Source: DASQDT01 sp036380435
GTDB lineage: Bacteria > Acidobacteriota > Blastocatellia > Pyrinomonadales > Pyrinomonadaceae
NCBI GenBank assembly: GCA_036380435.1
Contig: DASVES010000516.1
Span: forward strand, 1-22,612
DNA length: 22,612 nt
Reading direction: 5' to 3'
Part shown: positions 17,140 through 22,612 of the stretch, piece after piece
How positions within the stretch are numbered: the stretch's first letter is position 1
Layout: every line of letters starts with the position of its first letter
Translations under genes and position numbers: made by a program
The notes under the pieces: generated by a model
Databases searched by the model: none
Seen by the model: only the letters and a program-made list of their open reading frames with translations
What the model was told of the DNA's origin: nothing

Positions 17140-18276
17140 TTAATTCGCGGGGCTGACGGCGCGCTCGTAAGCCTCGACGAACGCGGGGTCGCGCCGCCGC
17201 AGGCTCTCGAAATCGACCTTGCCGCTGCGCGTCATCAGGCTGTAGGCGAACTGAAGCGGCGGCAGGTGCATGTAGTCGGCGGCGCGCTCGAACCAGAGGC
17301 GGCTGTCGTGAGCCGCGCGCTGATACTCCTCGATGACGGGCTTGCGCGTGCGCTCGAACTCGGCCAGCGCCTCCCGGACGCCGCGCCCCGCCGCGAAGCG
17401 CTCGAAGAGCGCGATTGCGTCTTCGAGCGCGAGCTTGGTGCCCGAGCCGATGGAGAAGTGTGCGGTGTGGAGCGCGTCGCCGAGCAGGACGACGTTCTGA
17501 TGGAACCAACGCTCGTTGCGGACGAGCAGGAAGTTGACCCAGCGCGAGTTGTTCGAGAGCAGTTCGTGGCCGCCGAGGTCGCTGTCGAAAACTTCGCCGA
17601 GGTAGGAGCGCGCCGCCTCGTCCGACATCTCGGCGAACCCCGCGCGCGCCCACGTCTTCTCGTCACACTCGACGATGAAGGTGCTCGTCGCGCGGTCGAA
17701 CTTGTAGGAGTGCGCGGCGAAGAGTCCCGCCCCCGACTCACGGAAGGTGAGCGTCAGCCCGTGAAAAAGCTGTCGCGTGCCGTACCAGACGTACTTGTTG
17801 CCGCCTAACGCGAGCGCCGGCTGGAACTCTTCCGCGAACCGCTCGCGCACGCGGCTGTTGACGCCGTCCGCGCCGACGACCAGATCGGAGCTGCCCGCCA
17901 GTTCGTCCACATCGGCGACTTCTTCCCGGTAGCGCAGGCTGACGCCCAGCCCGTCGCAACGCTCCTGAAGGATGTTCAGCAGCCGGAGGCGCGCGATGCC
18001 GGAGAAGTGATTGCCGCGGATCGTGACCTTGTCGTCGCCCTTGAGGACATCGACGTTGTCCCACGTCTCGAAGCTCTCGGTGATCGAGCGGTACGTCTCT
18101 TCGTCGGCCGCGCGCAGGTTCGAGAGCGTCTTCCCCGAGAAGACCACGCCCCAACCGAACGTGCTGTCGGGCGCGTTCCTCTCGAAGACCGTAATCTCGT
18201 GCGAGGGCCAGCGCTTCTTCATCAGGAGCGCGAAGTACAACCCCGCGGGGCCGCCGCCGATGACGTTGATTCTCAT
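17140..18276 (-). CDS. FAD-dependent monooxygenase resembling the N-terminal half of anthraniloyl-CoA/salicylyl-CoA monooxygenase
   Basis: Predicted class A flavin hydroxylase acting on an aromatic CoA thioester. The dinucleotide-binding motif is INVIGGGPAGLYFALLMKK (GGGPAG at 7-12), followed by GWGVVFSGKTLSNL, which I associate with the salicylyl-CoA 5-hydroxylase and 2-aminobenzoyl-CoA monooxygenase type. The DG motif is VVGADGVNSRVRERF, and the GD motif is LLGDALHTAHFSIGSGTKLA then LEDAIALF. The C-terminus LRRRDPAFVEAYERA corresponds to the end of the monooxygenase half. In the Azoarcus enzyme this half is fused to an OYE-like reductase of similar size; here (378 aa) the second half is absent. 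It lies 9 nt after the nucleotidyltransferase gene. No strong ribosome binding site is seen. Substrate identity is inference. Confidence 0.82.
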   Translation of the reverse strand: MRINVIGGGPAGLYFALLMKKRWPSHEITVFERNAPDSTFGWGVVFSGKTLSNLRAADEETYRSITESFETWDNVDVLKGDDKVTIRGNHFSGIARLRLLNILQERCDGLGVSLRYREEVADVDELAGSSDLVVGADGVNSRVRERFAEEFQPALALGGNKYVWYGTRQLFHGLTLTFRESGAGLFAAHSYKFDRATSTFIVECDEKTWARAGFAEMSDEAARSYLGEVFDSDLGGHELLSNNSRWVNFLLVRNERWFHQNVVLLGDALHTAHFSIGSGTKLALEDAIALFERFAAGRGVREALAEFERTRKPVIEEYQRAAHDSRLWFERAADYMHLPPLQFAYSLMTRSGKVDFESLRRRDPAFVEAYERAVSPAN

Positions 18277-18285
18277 CCTGTATTC

Positions 18286-18858
18286 TCAGCTCGCCTCGCT
18301 CAGCACTCTCTCCAGCAAGTCATTAAGATTCAGCTTCGCGGCCCATATCCGCAAATACTCAACGTCCAAACTCTCGCCCTGAGTTCCGATGACGCCCAGA
18401 ACATCCCTCCATTGCATGTCAGACCCTTCGCCGCCGGCCCGATACCACTTGAGCTTTGACAGCACGGTGTCCTCGGCCGTTGCGACGTAAATTTTCTGAT
18501 TGACGTCGGGGGCGATTGTCTCTAGTTGCCGCCGCGCCAGTTGTTGCACGCTGAAGTCGTCCGCCGGGGGGATGAAAACGTCAATCTTGAAAACTGAGTC
18601 GAAGTGAATAGCGTTGAATGAGCCGTGTCGCGCAACGGCGCGGCGCACGGCCAAGTCGTCAACATAAAAATCTTCTTGCAGCGCAGCGACGAGCGGTTTG
18701 ACATGTTCGGCCTTGATGTCGGCCATGATGTCGATGTCACCGGTGGCCCGGTAAAGGCCGCGCATCGAGCTGGCGAAAGACCCGACTACAACGTAGCTGA
18801 TGCCCAGCTCGTCGAGCACGCCGGCCACCTGTGACAAAACTATGAAAGGGGTTTCCAT
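18286..18858 (-). CDS. nucleotidyltransferase-fold protein of a two-gene module
   Basis: Polymerase-beta-like nucleotidyltransferase of 190 aa. The core motif is VVVGSFASSMRG then TGDIDIMA (Gly26-Ser27, Asp41, Asp43), and the third carboxylate is in FKIDVFIP (Asp93), so the metal-binding triad looks intact. The C-terminal part has VATAEDTVLSKLKWYRAGGE and DMQWRDVLGVIG, which recur in stand-alone nucleotidyltransferases annotated as DUF6036 or AbiEii-like. Such enzymes may transfer nucleotides to proteins or RNA in toxin-antitoxin modules, but the role here is unproven. Its start is 3 nt after the stop of the small gene at 18862, so the two are surely cotranscribed. Confidence 0.82.
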   Translation of the reverse strand: METPFIVLSQVAGVLDELGISYVVVGSFASSMRGLYRATGDIDIMADIKAEHVKPLVAALQEDFYVDDLAVRRAVARHGSFNAIHFDSVFKIDVFIPPADDFSVQQLARRQLETIAPDVNQKIYVATAEDTVLSKLKWYRAGGEGSDMQWRDVLGVIGTQGESLDVEYLRIWAAKLNLNDLLERVLSEAS

Positions 18859-18861
18859 GAG

Positions 18862-19137
18862 TCATCGGCCATGCGCTAGATGGCTCACATTTCCGGGGTC
18901 GAAGCCGTAGGCGCGGATGACTTCGTCGCGCGGGAGTAGCTCGGCAATCAGTCTGCGACGCAGTTCTTCCTCGTCGGCAAGAGGGAAGCGGCGACGCAAA
19001 TCGGCCAGCATCAGCAGGCGGGTCGCCTGAATGAGTTCACACGTCAGGGCGAGCCGCTTCCAGACGGGCGTGCGACGCATCAGCTTAAACATCATCTGCT
19101 GCGCTTCGGGCGTCGTATCTGGCGAGAGAGGTTTCAT
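18862..19137 (-). CDS. 91-aa helical partner protein of the nucleotidyltransferase
   Basis: Small, charged, predicted all-helical protein. It opens with DTTPEAQQMMFKLMRRTPVW and continues with KRLALTCELIQATRLLMLAD, LRRRFPLADEEELRRRLIAE and LLPRDEVIRAYGF. From memory, similar short proteins beginning TPEA and followed by a nucleotidyltransferase gene occur in many bacterial genomes, but no named family can be given confidently. There is no signal peptide or membrane segment. It is the first gene of a tight pair with the nucleotidyltransferase (3-nt gap) and follows the acyl-CoA dehydrogenase gene by 50 nt. An antitoxin or adaptor role is possible. No clear ribosome binding site is seen. Confidence 0.75.
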   Translation of the reverse strand: MKPLSPDTTPEAQQMMFKLMRRTPVWKRLALTCELIQATRLLMLADLRRRFPLADEEELRRRLIAELLPRDEVIRAYGFDPGNVSHLAHGR

Positions 19138-19187
19138 TGTCTAATCGGTTTGCAAGCTCACAGCGGCAACACACGGAAAGCAGCCGG

Positions 19188-20366
19188 TCAATCTTTCAAG
19201 AGTTGGTTGGCGATGACGAGCTTTTGAATCTCGGACGTGCCCTCGTAGATTCTGAGCGCGCGCACGTCGCGGTAGAGGCGTTCGACGACGTGGCCGCGGG
19301 TGAGACCCTGCGCGCCGTGAATCTGGACGGCCTCGTCGATGATGCGTTGCGCGGCCTCGGTGGCGAAGAGCTTGGCCTGACTGGCGGCGCGGGCGAGCGC
19401 GGAGTCGGTGGCCGTGCCCTCGTCGCGCAGATGCGCGGCGCGATAGACGAGGAGGCGCGCGGCGTCGAGGTCGGTGGCCATCTCGGCGAGCTTCGCCTGA
19501 ACGAGCTGGAAGGAGGCGAGGGGCTGGCCGAACTGCCGACGGCTCTTGGCGTGGCGCAGCGACTCGTCGAGCGCCCGGCGGGCCATGCCGCAGGCGGCGG
19601 CGCCGACGCTCGCCCGGAACGTGTTCATCGTCTGCATGGCGAGCCGGTGGCCGTCGCCCTCCGCGCCCACGCGATCCTCCTCGGGGACGCGCAGGGCCTC
19701 GAACTCCACGACGCCGATGGGGTGCGCCGCGATGAGGCGCGTGCGCTCAACGACGCGGAAGCCGGCGAGACGCGCGCTGACGACGAAGGCGGAGATTTCG
19801 GGGCGGCCGTCGGCGCGCGTGCCCGTGCGCGCGAAGACGGTATAGAAGTCAGCGAGGCCGGCGTTCGAGATAAAGTGCTTGCGGCCGTCGATGCGGTAGC
19901 CGTCGCCGTCGCGCTGTGCCGTCGTTTGAATCGCCGACACGTCGGAGCCGGCCTCCGGCTCGGTGAGGGCGAAGGCGGCGATTGACTTGCCGGTGCTGGC
20001 GCGCGAGAGCCAGAAGTCGCGGATGTGTTCGGCGCCGGCAAGGCTCAAGGCATAGGTGCCGAGGCCCTGCATGACGAAGGCGAGGTCGGCGAGCGGCGAC
20101 GAGTAGGCGAGCGCCTCGCGAATCAGGCAGAGCGAGCGCACGTCCACGGCCGGCGTGTTGTCGAGCTGCGGGACGGAGTAACTGAGAAGCCCCGTCTGCC
20201 CAAGCAACCCCAGAAGCTCGCGGAAGTGCGCGTCGCCGTCGCGCTCCTCCTCGTCGCCGGCCGCGCGCCGCTCGATGTCGGTGGCGACAAACTGCGCCAC
20301 GCTCGCCGCCAGCCGCCGGTGCTCGTCGGTGAAAAAGGGCGTCTCTTCGTAAAACAGGTCAGGCAT
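19188..20366 (-). CDS. acyl-CoA dehydrogenase
   Basis: FAD enzyme catalysing alpha,beta-dehydrogenation of an acyl-CoA. I start it at the ATG 20364-20366 (MPDLFYEETPFFTDEHRRLA); the frame continues upstream to 20438 only through hairpin G and lacks family similarity there. Motifs: AAFALTEPEAGSDVSAIQTT (FAD/substrate), the ISNAGLADFYTVFAR beta-domain segment, SRRQFGQPLASFQLVQAKLA, and the C-terminal RIYEGTSEIQKLVIANQLL with catalytic Glu375 as in short/medium-chain enzymes. At 392 aa the length is normal. It lies downstream of the crotonase gene with hairpin G between, its stem ending ten bases before this start; no Shine-Dalgarno is visible. In a 2-aminobenzoyl-CoA-type pathway it could act on an alicyclic CoA ester; this is inference. 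Confidence 0.93.
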   Translation of the reverse strand: MPDLFYEETPFFTDEHRRLAASVAQFVATDIERRAAGDEEERDGDAHFRELLGLLGQTGLLSYSVPQLDNTPAVDVRSLCLIREALAYSSPLADLAFVMQGLGTYALSLAGAEHIRDFWLSRASTGKSIAAFALTEPEAGSDVSAIQTTAQRDGDGYRIDGRKHFISNAGLADFYTVFARTGTRADGRPEISAFVVSARLAGFRVVERTRLIAAHPIGVVEFEALRVPEEDRVGAEGDGHRLAMQTMNTFRASVGAAACGMARRALDESLRHAKSRRQFGQPLASFQLVQAKLAEMATDLDAARLLVYRAAHLRDEGTATDSALARAASQAKLFATEAAQRIIDEAVQIHGAQGLTRGHVVERLYRDVRALRIYEGTSEIQKLVIANQLLKD

Positions 20367-20376
20367 AGTGAAAACC

Positions 20377-20452
20377 GTGATAAGTGATGAGTGATGAGTG
20401 ATAAGAAAGAGCAGACAGCTTTTCTTATCACTCATCACTCATCACTTATCAC
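20377..20452. repeat. heptad-repeat hairpin G (GTGATGA/GTGATAA family), perfect 32-bp arms
   Basis: The left arm 20377-20408 and right arm 20421-20452 are exact reverse complements (32/32) with a 12-nt loop. Units are GTGATAA, GTGATGA, GTGATGA, GTGATAA. In the minus-strand transcript the first arm contains the stop codon of the crotonase gene (20442-20444), and the second arm ends ten bases before the acyl-CoA dehydrogenase start. The hairpin is essentially the whole spacer. Confidence 0.92.
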
Positions 20453-21242
20453 TCTTGAAAACCGGTTCGCGCTTCTCCATGAAAGCCTCGTAGGCTTCGC
20501 GGTAGTCGGGGTGGAGCATGCAGACGGCCTGCGCCTGCGCTTCGAGTTCGAGGGCGGTGTCGAGCGACACGTCCAGCTCGCGGTCGAGCATCTCTTTGGT
20601 GACGGCGAGGCCGAAGGCGGGGCCACGGGCGAGGCGTTCGGCGAGGGCGCGCGTCTCCTCGGCAAGCCCCTCGGGCGCGACGACGCGGTTGTAGAGGCCG
20701 ATGCGATGAGCCTCCTCGGCCGTGATGAAGTCGCCGGTGTAGAGCAGTTCGGTCGCCTTCGCGAGTCCGACGTAGCGCGGCAGCAGGTGCGCCGCGCCCA
20801 TGTCGGCGCCGGAGAGGCCGACGCGGACGAAGAGGAAGGCGATGCGCGCCTCCGTGCTCGCCACGCGCAGATCGGCGGCGAGCGCGATGCAAGCGCCCGC
20901 TCCGGCCGTCGTCCCGTTCAGGGAAGCGATGACGGGCTTACGCAAGCCGCGGATGTTGCGTATCAACTCGCACGTCATCCGCGTGAACTCCAACAGCCCC
21001 TGCACGTCGCGACCCTGTAGACCGCCGATGATGTCGCGCACGTCGCCGCCCGAGCAGAACGCGCGCCCCGCGCCTGTGATGACCACCGCGCGCACCTCCG
21101 ACTCGGAGCGCAGGGCGGCGAAGGCGTCCGTCAGCTCGCGATAGACCTCGAACGTCAGCGCGTTCAGCCGCTCCGGCCGATTCAGCGTGACGTAAGCGAC
21201 CCCCGCGCGTACCTCATAGAGAAAACTTGTCGGTGAAAGCAT
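20442..21242 (-). CDS. enoyl-CoA hydratase/isomerase family (crotonase-fold) protein
   Basis: Cytoplasmic CoA-ester enzyme. The start is ATG 21240-21242 (MLSPTSFLYEVRAGVAYVTL); upstream in-frame sequence to 21314 is repeat-encoded. Motifs: LNRPERLNALT, the oxyanion-hole AGRAFCSGGDVRDI, and LNGTTAGAGACIALAADLRV. The usual catalytic Glu of the first hydratase position is replaced (Cys118 aligns there), and the second Glu position is hydrophobic. Asp147 in VGLSGADMGAAHLLPR is retained, as in dienoyl-CoA and epoxyphenylacetyl-CoA isomerase-like members. It may therefore be an isomerase, hydrolase or ring-opening enzyme rather than a simple hydratase. The last residues (SDK) and the stop are encoded in hairpin G. 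Length 266 aa is normal. Confidence 0.9.
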   Translation of the reverse strand: MLSPTSFLYEVRAGVAYVTLNRPERLNALTFEVYRELTDAFAALRSESEVRAVVITGAGRAFCSGGDVRDIIGGLQGRDVQGLLEFTRMTCELIRNIRGLRKPVIASLNGTTAGAGACIALAADLRVASTEARIAFLFVRVGLSGADMGAAHLLPRYVGLAKATELLYTGDFITAEEAHRIGLYNRVVAPEGLAEETRALAERLARGPAFGLAVTKEMLDRELDVSLDTALELEAQAQAVCMLHPDYREAYEAFMEKREPVFKSDK

Positions 21243-21247
21243 AAAAG

Positions 21248-21336
21248 AGTGATAAGTGATAAGTGATGAGTGATGAGAAAGAGATAAGAGGCGACCGACG
21301 GTCTTTCTTATCACTCATCACTTATCACTTATCACT
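21248..21336. repeat. heptad-repeat hairpin H (GTGATAA/GTGATGA family)
   Basis: The arms 21248-21282 and 21302-21336 match 34/35 as reverse complements, with a 19-nt loop. On the minus strand the hairpin begins on the stop codon of the Rid gene (21335-21337), giving three consecutive in-frame stops TAG TGA TAA. It ends only five bases before the crotonase start codon, so the usual ribosome-binding position lies inside the stem. Confidence 0.92.
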
Positions 21337-21733
21337 ACAGTACAGCTATTCCCTCGATCTCGACCTTCGCGCCGTCTTCGAGCAGGCCCTTGACCTCGAC
21401 GAGGGCCATCGCGGGGTAGTGGCGGCCCATGAGCGCGCGCCAGCGTTCGCCGATCTCGCCGGTGCGCGCGCGATACTGCTCCATCTCCGTGACGTAGATG
21501 GTGAGACGCGCCACGCCGCCCGGCGCGCCGCCCGCCTCGCCGACGACCGTTAACACATTTCGCAGGGCGCGGTCGAACTGCTCGACGAAGTCGTCGCTGA
21601 CCAGCCGTTGATTTTCGTCCCAACCGATCTGGCCGGCGACGAACAGCAGCCGCGCGCCCGGCGTCGTGAGCAGCCCGTTGGCGTAGCCCTTCGGCCGACC
21701 GAGCGAATTGGGGTTGATGACTGAGAAAGACAT
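21335..21733 (-). CDS. Rid-family (YjgF/YER057c/UK114) protein lacking the catalytic arginine
   Basis: Small 132-aa Rid-fold protein, usually a homotrimer whose RidA members hydrolyse reactive enamine/imine intermediates to release ammonia. Family features are LLFVAGQIGWDENQRLV, FDRALRNVLTVVGEAGGAPG, VARLTIYVTEMEQYRA and ALVEVKGLLEDGAKVEIEGI. RidA carries an essential Arg in PARxxVEV; here that position reads PAMALVEV (Met109). It therefore resembles the Rid subfamilies without deaminase residues, and its activity cannot be assumed. Related proteins occur in CoA-dependent aromatic catabolic clusters, matching its neighbours here. The stop lies at the base of hairpin H, the start is nine bases after hairpin I, and no Shine-Dalgarno is visible. 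Confidence 0.9.
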   Translation of the reverse strand: MSFSVINPNSLGRPKGYANGLLTTPGARLLFVAGQIGWDENQRLVSDDFVEQFDRALRNVLTVVGEAGGAPGGVARLTIYVTEMEQYRARTGEIGERWRALMGRHYPAMALVEVKGLLEDGAKVEIEGIAVL

Positions 21734-21742
21734 AAAGATTCA

Positions 21743-21825
21743 AGTGAGCAGTGAGCAGTGAGCAGTGAGCAGTCTAAAGAGCCGGATTGTTTTTACTGCT
21801 CACTGCTTACTGCTCACTGCTCACT
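21743..21825. repeat. heptad-repeat hairpin I (GTGAGCA family)
   Basis: The arms 21743-21773 and 21795-21825 match 30/31 as reverse complements around a 21-nt loop; the left arm is four tandem GTGAGCA units. It is the same family as the outer arms of region E more than 10 kb away. On the minus strand it starts on the SDR stop codon (TAG 21824-21826, followed in frame by TGA) and ends nine bases before the Rid start. Confidence 0.92.
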
Positions 21826-22612
21826 AATAAAGTACGCTCCCGCCGTCCACGTTGATGGCCTGTCCCGTGATGCCGCGGCCGTCTTCGGAGGCGAGGAGCA
21901 GGCAGAGGGCGGCGACCTCCTCGGGCGTTACCAGCCGGTGCTGGGCGCTCATGCGGTGCAGGGTTTCGAGCGCGTCTTCGGCGCTGCGGCCCGTCGTGGC
22001 CGCGATGTTGGCGACGGCGCGCGTCGTCATGTCCGTCTCGACGTAGCCGGGGCACACGGCGTTGACCGTCACACCTTTGCGCGCCACTTCGAGCGCGGCC
22101 GAGCGCGTGAGGCCGAGCACGCCGTGCTTCGAGGCCGAGTAGGCGGCGATGTAGGGCGCGCCGGTCTTGGCGGCGATGGAGGCGATGTTGATGACGCGGC
22201 CCCAGCCGCGCTCGACCATCGGCGGCAGCGCAGCGCGCGTGCAGTAGAAGGCGCCGGAGAGGTTGACGGCGAGGTGCCGCGCCCACATCTCGTCGCTCGT
22301 CTTGGCGACGGGGGCGCTCTCGGCGATGCCGGCGTTGTTGACAAGCACATCGGGCGGGCGGCCGAAAGCCTCCGCACATTCGGCGAAGGCGGCGCGCACG
22401 CTCTCGGGGTCGGACACGTCGCACGTCGCGTGGTGCGCCGAAGCGTCGTCGCCATCACGCTCCGACCTGATCTCTCCGGCCACGCGCTCGACCTCGGCCG
22501 CCGTGCGCGCAACGACCATCACGCGCGCCCCCTCGCGCGCGAACGCCAACGCCACGGCGCGCCCGATGCCGCGCCCGCCGCCGGTTACCAACGCCGTCCT
22601 GTCAGCGAGTTT
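21824..22612 (-). CDS. short-chain dehydrogenase/reductase, 5'-truncated by window edge
   Basis: NAD(P)-dependent classical SDR. The frame is open to the window edge (first visible residues KLADRTALVTGGGRGIGRAV), so the TTG near 22589 is not the start; only a few N-terminal residues are missing. Motifs: TGGGRGIG cofactor loop, LVNNAGIAES, the catalytic Ser in NIASIAAKTG, YSASKHG (Tyr/Lys pair) and the C-terminal GQAINVDGGSVLY. About 260 aa is typical of FabG-like 3-oxoacyl reductases and 3-hydroxyacyl-CoA dehydrogenases. Given the crotonase, acyl-CoA dehydrogenase and Rid genes following, a 3-hydroxyacyl-CoA dehydrogenase-like step is plausible but not proven. It is the first gene of the visible minus-strand series. 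Confidence 0.92.
   Translation of the reverse strand, partial: KLADRTALVTGGGRGIGRAVALAFAREGARVMVVARTAAEVERVAGEIRSERDGDDASAHHATCDVSDPESVRAAFAECAEAFGRPPDVLVNNAGIAESAPVAKTSDEMWARHLAVNLSGAFYCTRAALPPMVERGWGRVINIASIAAKTGAPYIAAYSASKHGVLGLTRSAALEVARKGVTVNAVCPGYVETDMTTRAVANIAATTGRSAEDALETLHRMSAQHRLVTPEEVAALCLLLASEDGRGITGQAINVDGGSVLY

Noticed and set aside
20367..20438. Upstream in-frame extension of the acyl-CoA dehydrogenase
   Set aside because: Encoded by hairpin G, with His/Ser/Leu-rich repeat translation and no family similarity.
21243..21314. Upstream in-frame extension of the crotonase
   Set aside because: Encoded by hairpin H in the same way; the native start is the ATG at 21240-21242.
21743..21825. 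Tandem 7-mers as a CRISPR array
   Set aside because: Units are 7 bp and contiguous, without spacers, and no cas gene is present.

Overview
High-GC bacterial chromosome segment of about 22.6 kb, densely coding. No rRNA, tRNA, CRISPR, phage or insertion-sequence gene was seen. The mixture of a secreted tricorn-type S41 protease, secreted TPR, ankyrin and helical-repeat proteins, a TlpA lipoprotein and acyl-CoA catabolism genes suggests Acidobacteriota (Blastocatellia-like). That placement is inferred from gene style only, with moderate confidence.

Layout. Left part (1-9551): a 5'-truncated thiD overlaps an exported 12-repeat ankyrin protein, followed by a TlpA-like thioredoxin lipoprotein. A cyclophilin and a Cof-type HAD phosphatase lie on the minus strand. 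A threonine synthase with a 5' leader, a secreted TPR protein and an alkaline-phosphatase-superfamily protein are on the plus strand, and a small secreted NTF2/lumazine-binding-like protein is on the minus strand. Middle (9694-16002): an ABC ATPase without a visible permease, possibly on a leaderless mRNA; a 1100-residue secreted tricorn-like protease that starts at TTG; and a large Old Yellow Enzyme (OYE) family oxidoreductase. Right part (16040-22612): eight genes all on the minus strand. In transcription order these are a short-chain dehydrogenase (cut by the window edge), a Rid-family protein, an enoyl-CoA hydratase/isomerase, an acyl-CoA dehydrogenase, a 91-aa helical protein, a nucleotidyltransferase, an FAD monooxygenase resembling the N-terminal half of anthraniloyl-CoA/salicylyl-CoA monooxygenases, and a secreted helical-repeat protein.

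How genes may work together. The FAD monooxygenase, acyl-CoA dehydrogenase, crotonase, Rid protein and SDR form a set resembling a CoA-dependent aromatic route of the 2-aminobenzoyl-CoA type. The monooxygenase is a single-domain version, and the OYE gene nearby on the opposite strand could be a separated reductase half; this is inference. The nucleotidyltransferase and its small partner form a tight two-gene module embedded in this set.

Most unusual signal. Many intergenic gaps are filled by long, almost perfect inverted repeats whose arms are tandem 7-mers (GGGGTAA, GGAGTCA, GCTTTCA/GCAGTCA, GTGAGCA, GTGATGA/GTGATAA). At least seven such hairpins in five sequence families occur, plus related larger palindromes. 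They sit directly on stop codons: five genes end within or against an arm, and one carries a repeat-derived C-terminal tail. In the catabolic operon they fill almost the whole space between one gene's stop and the next gene's start.
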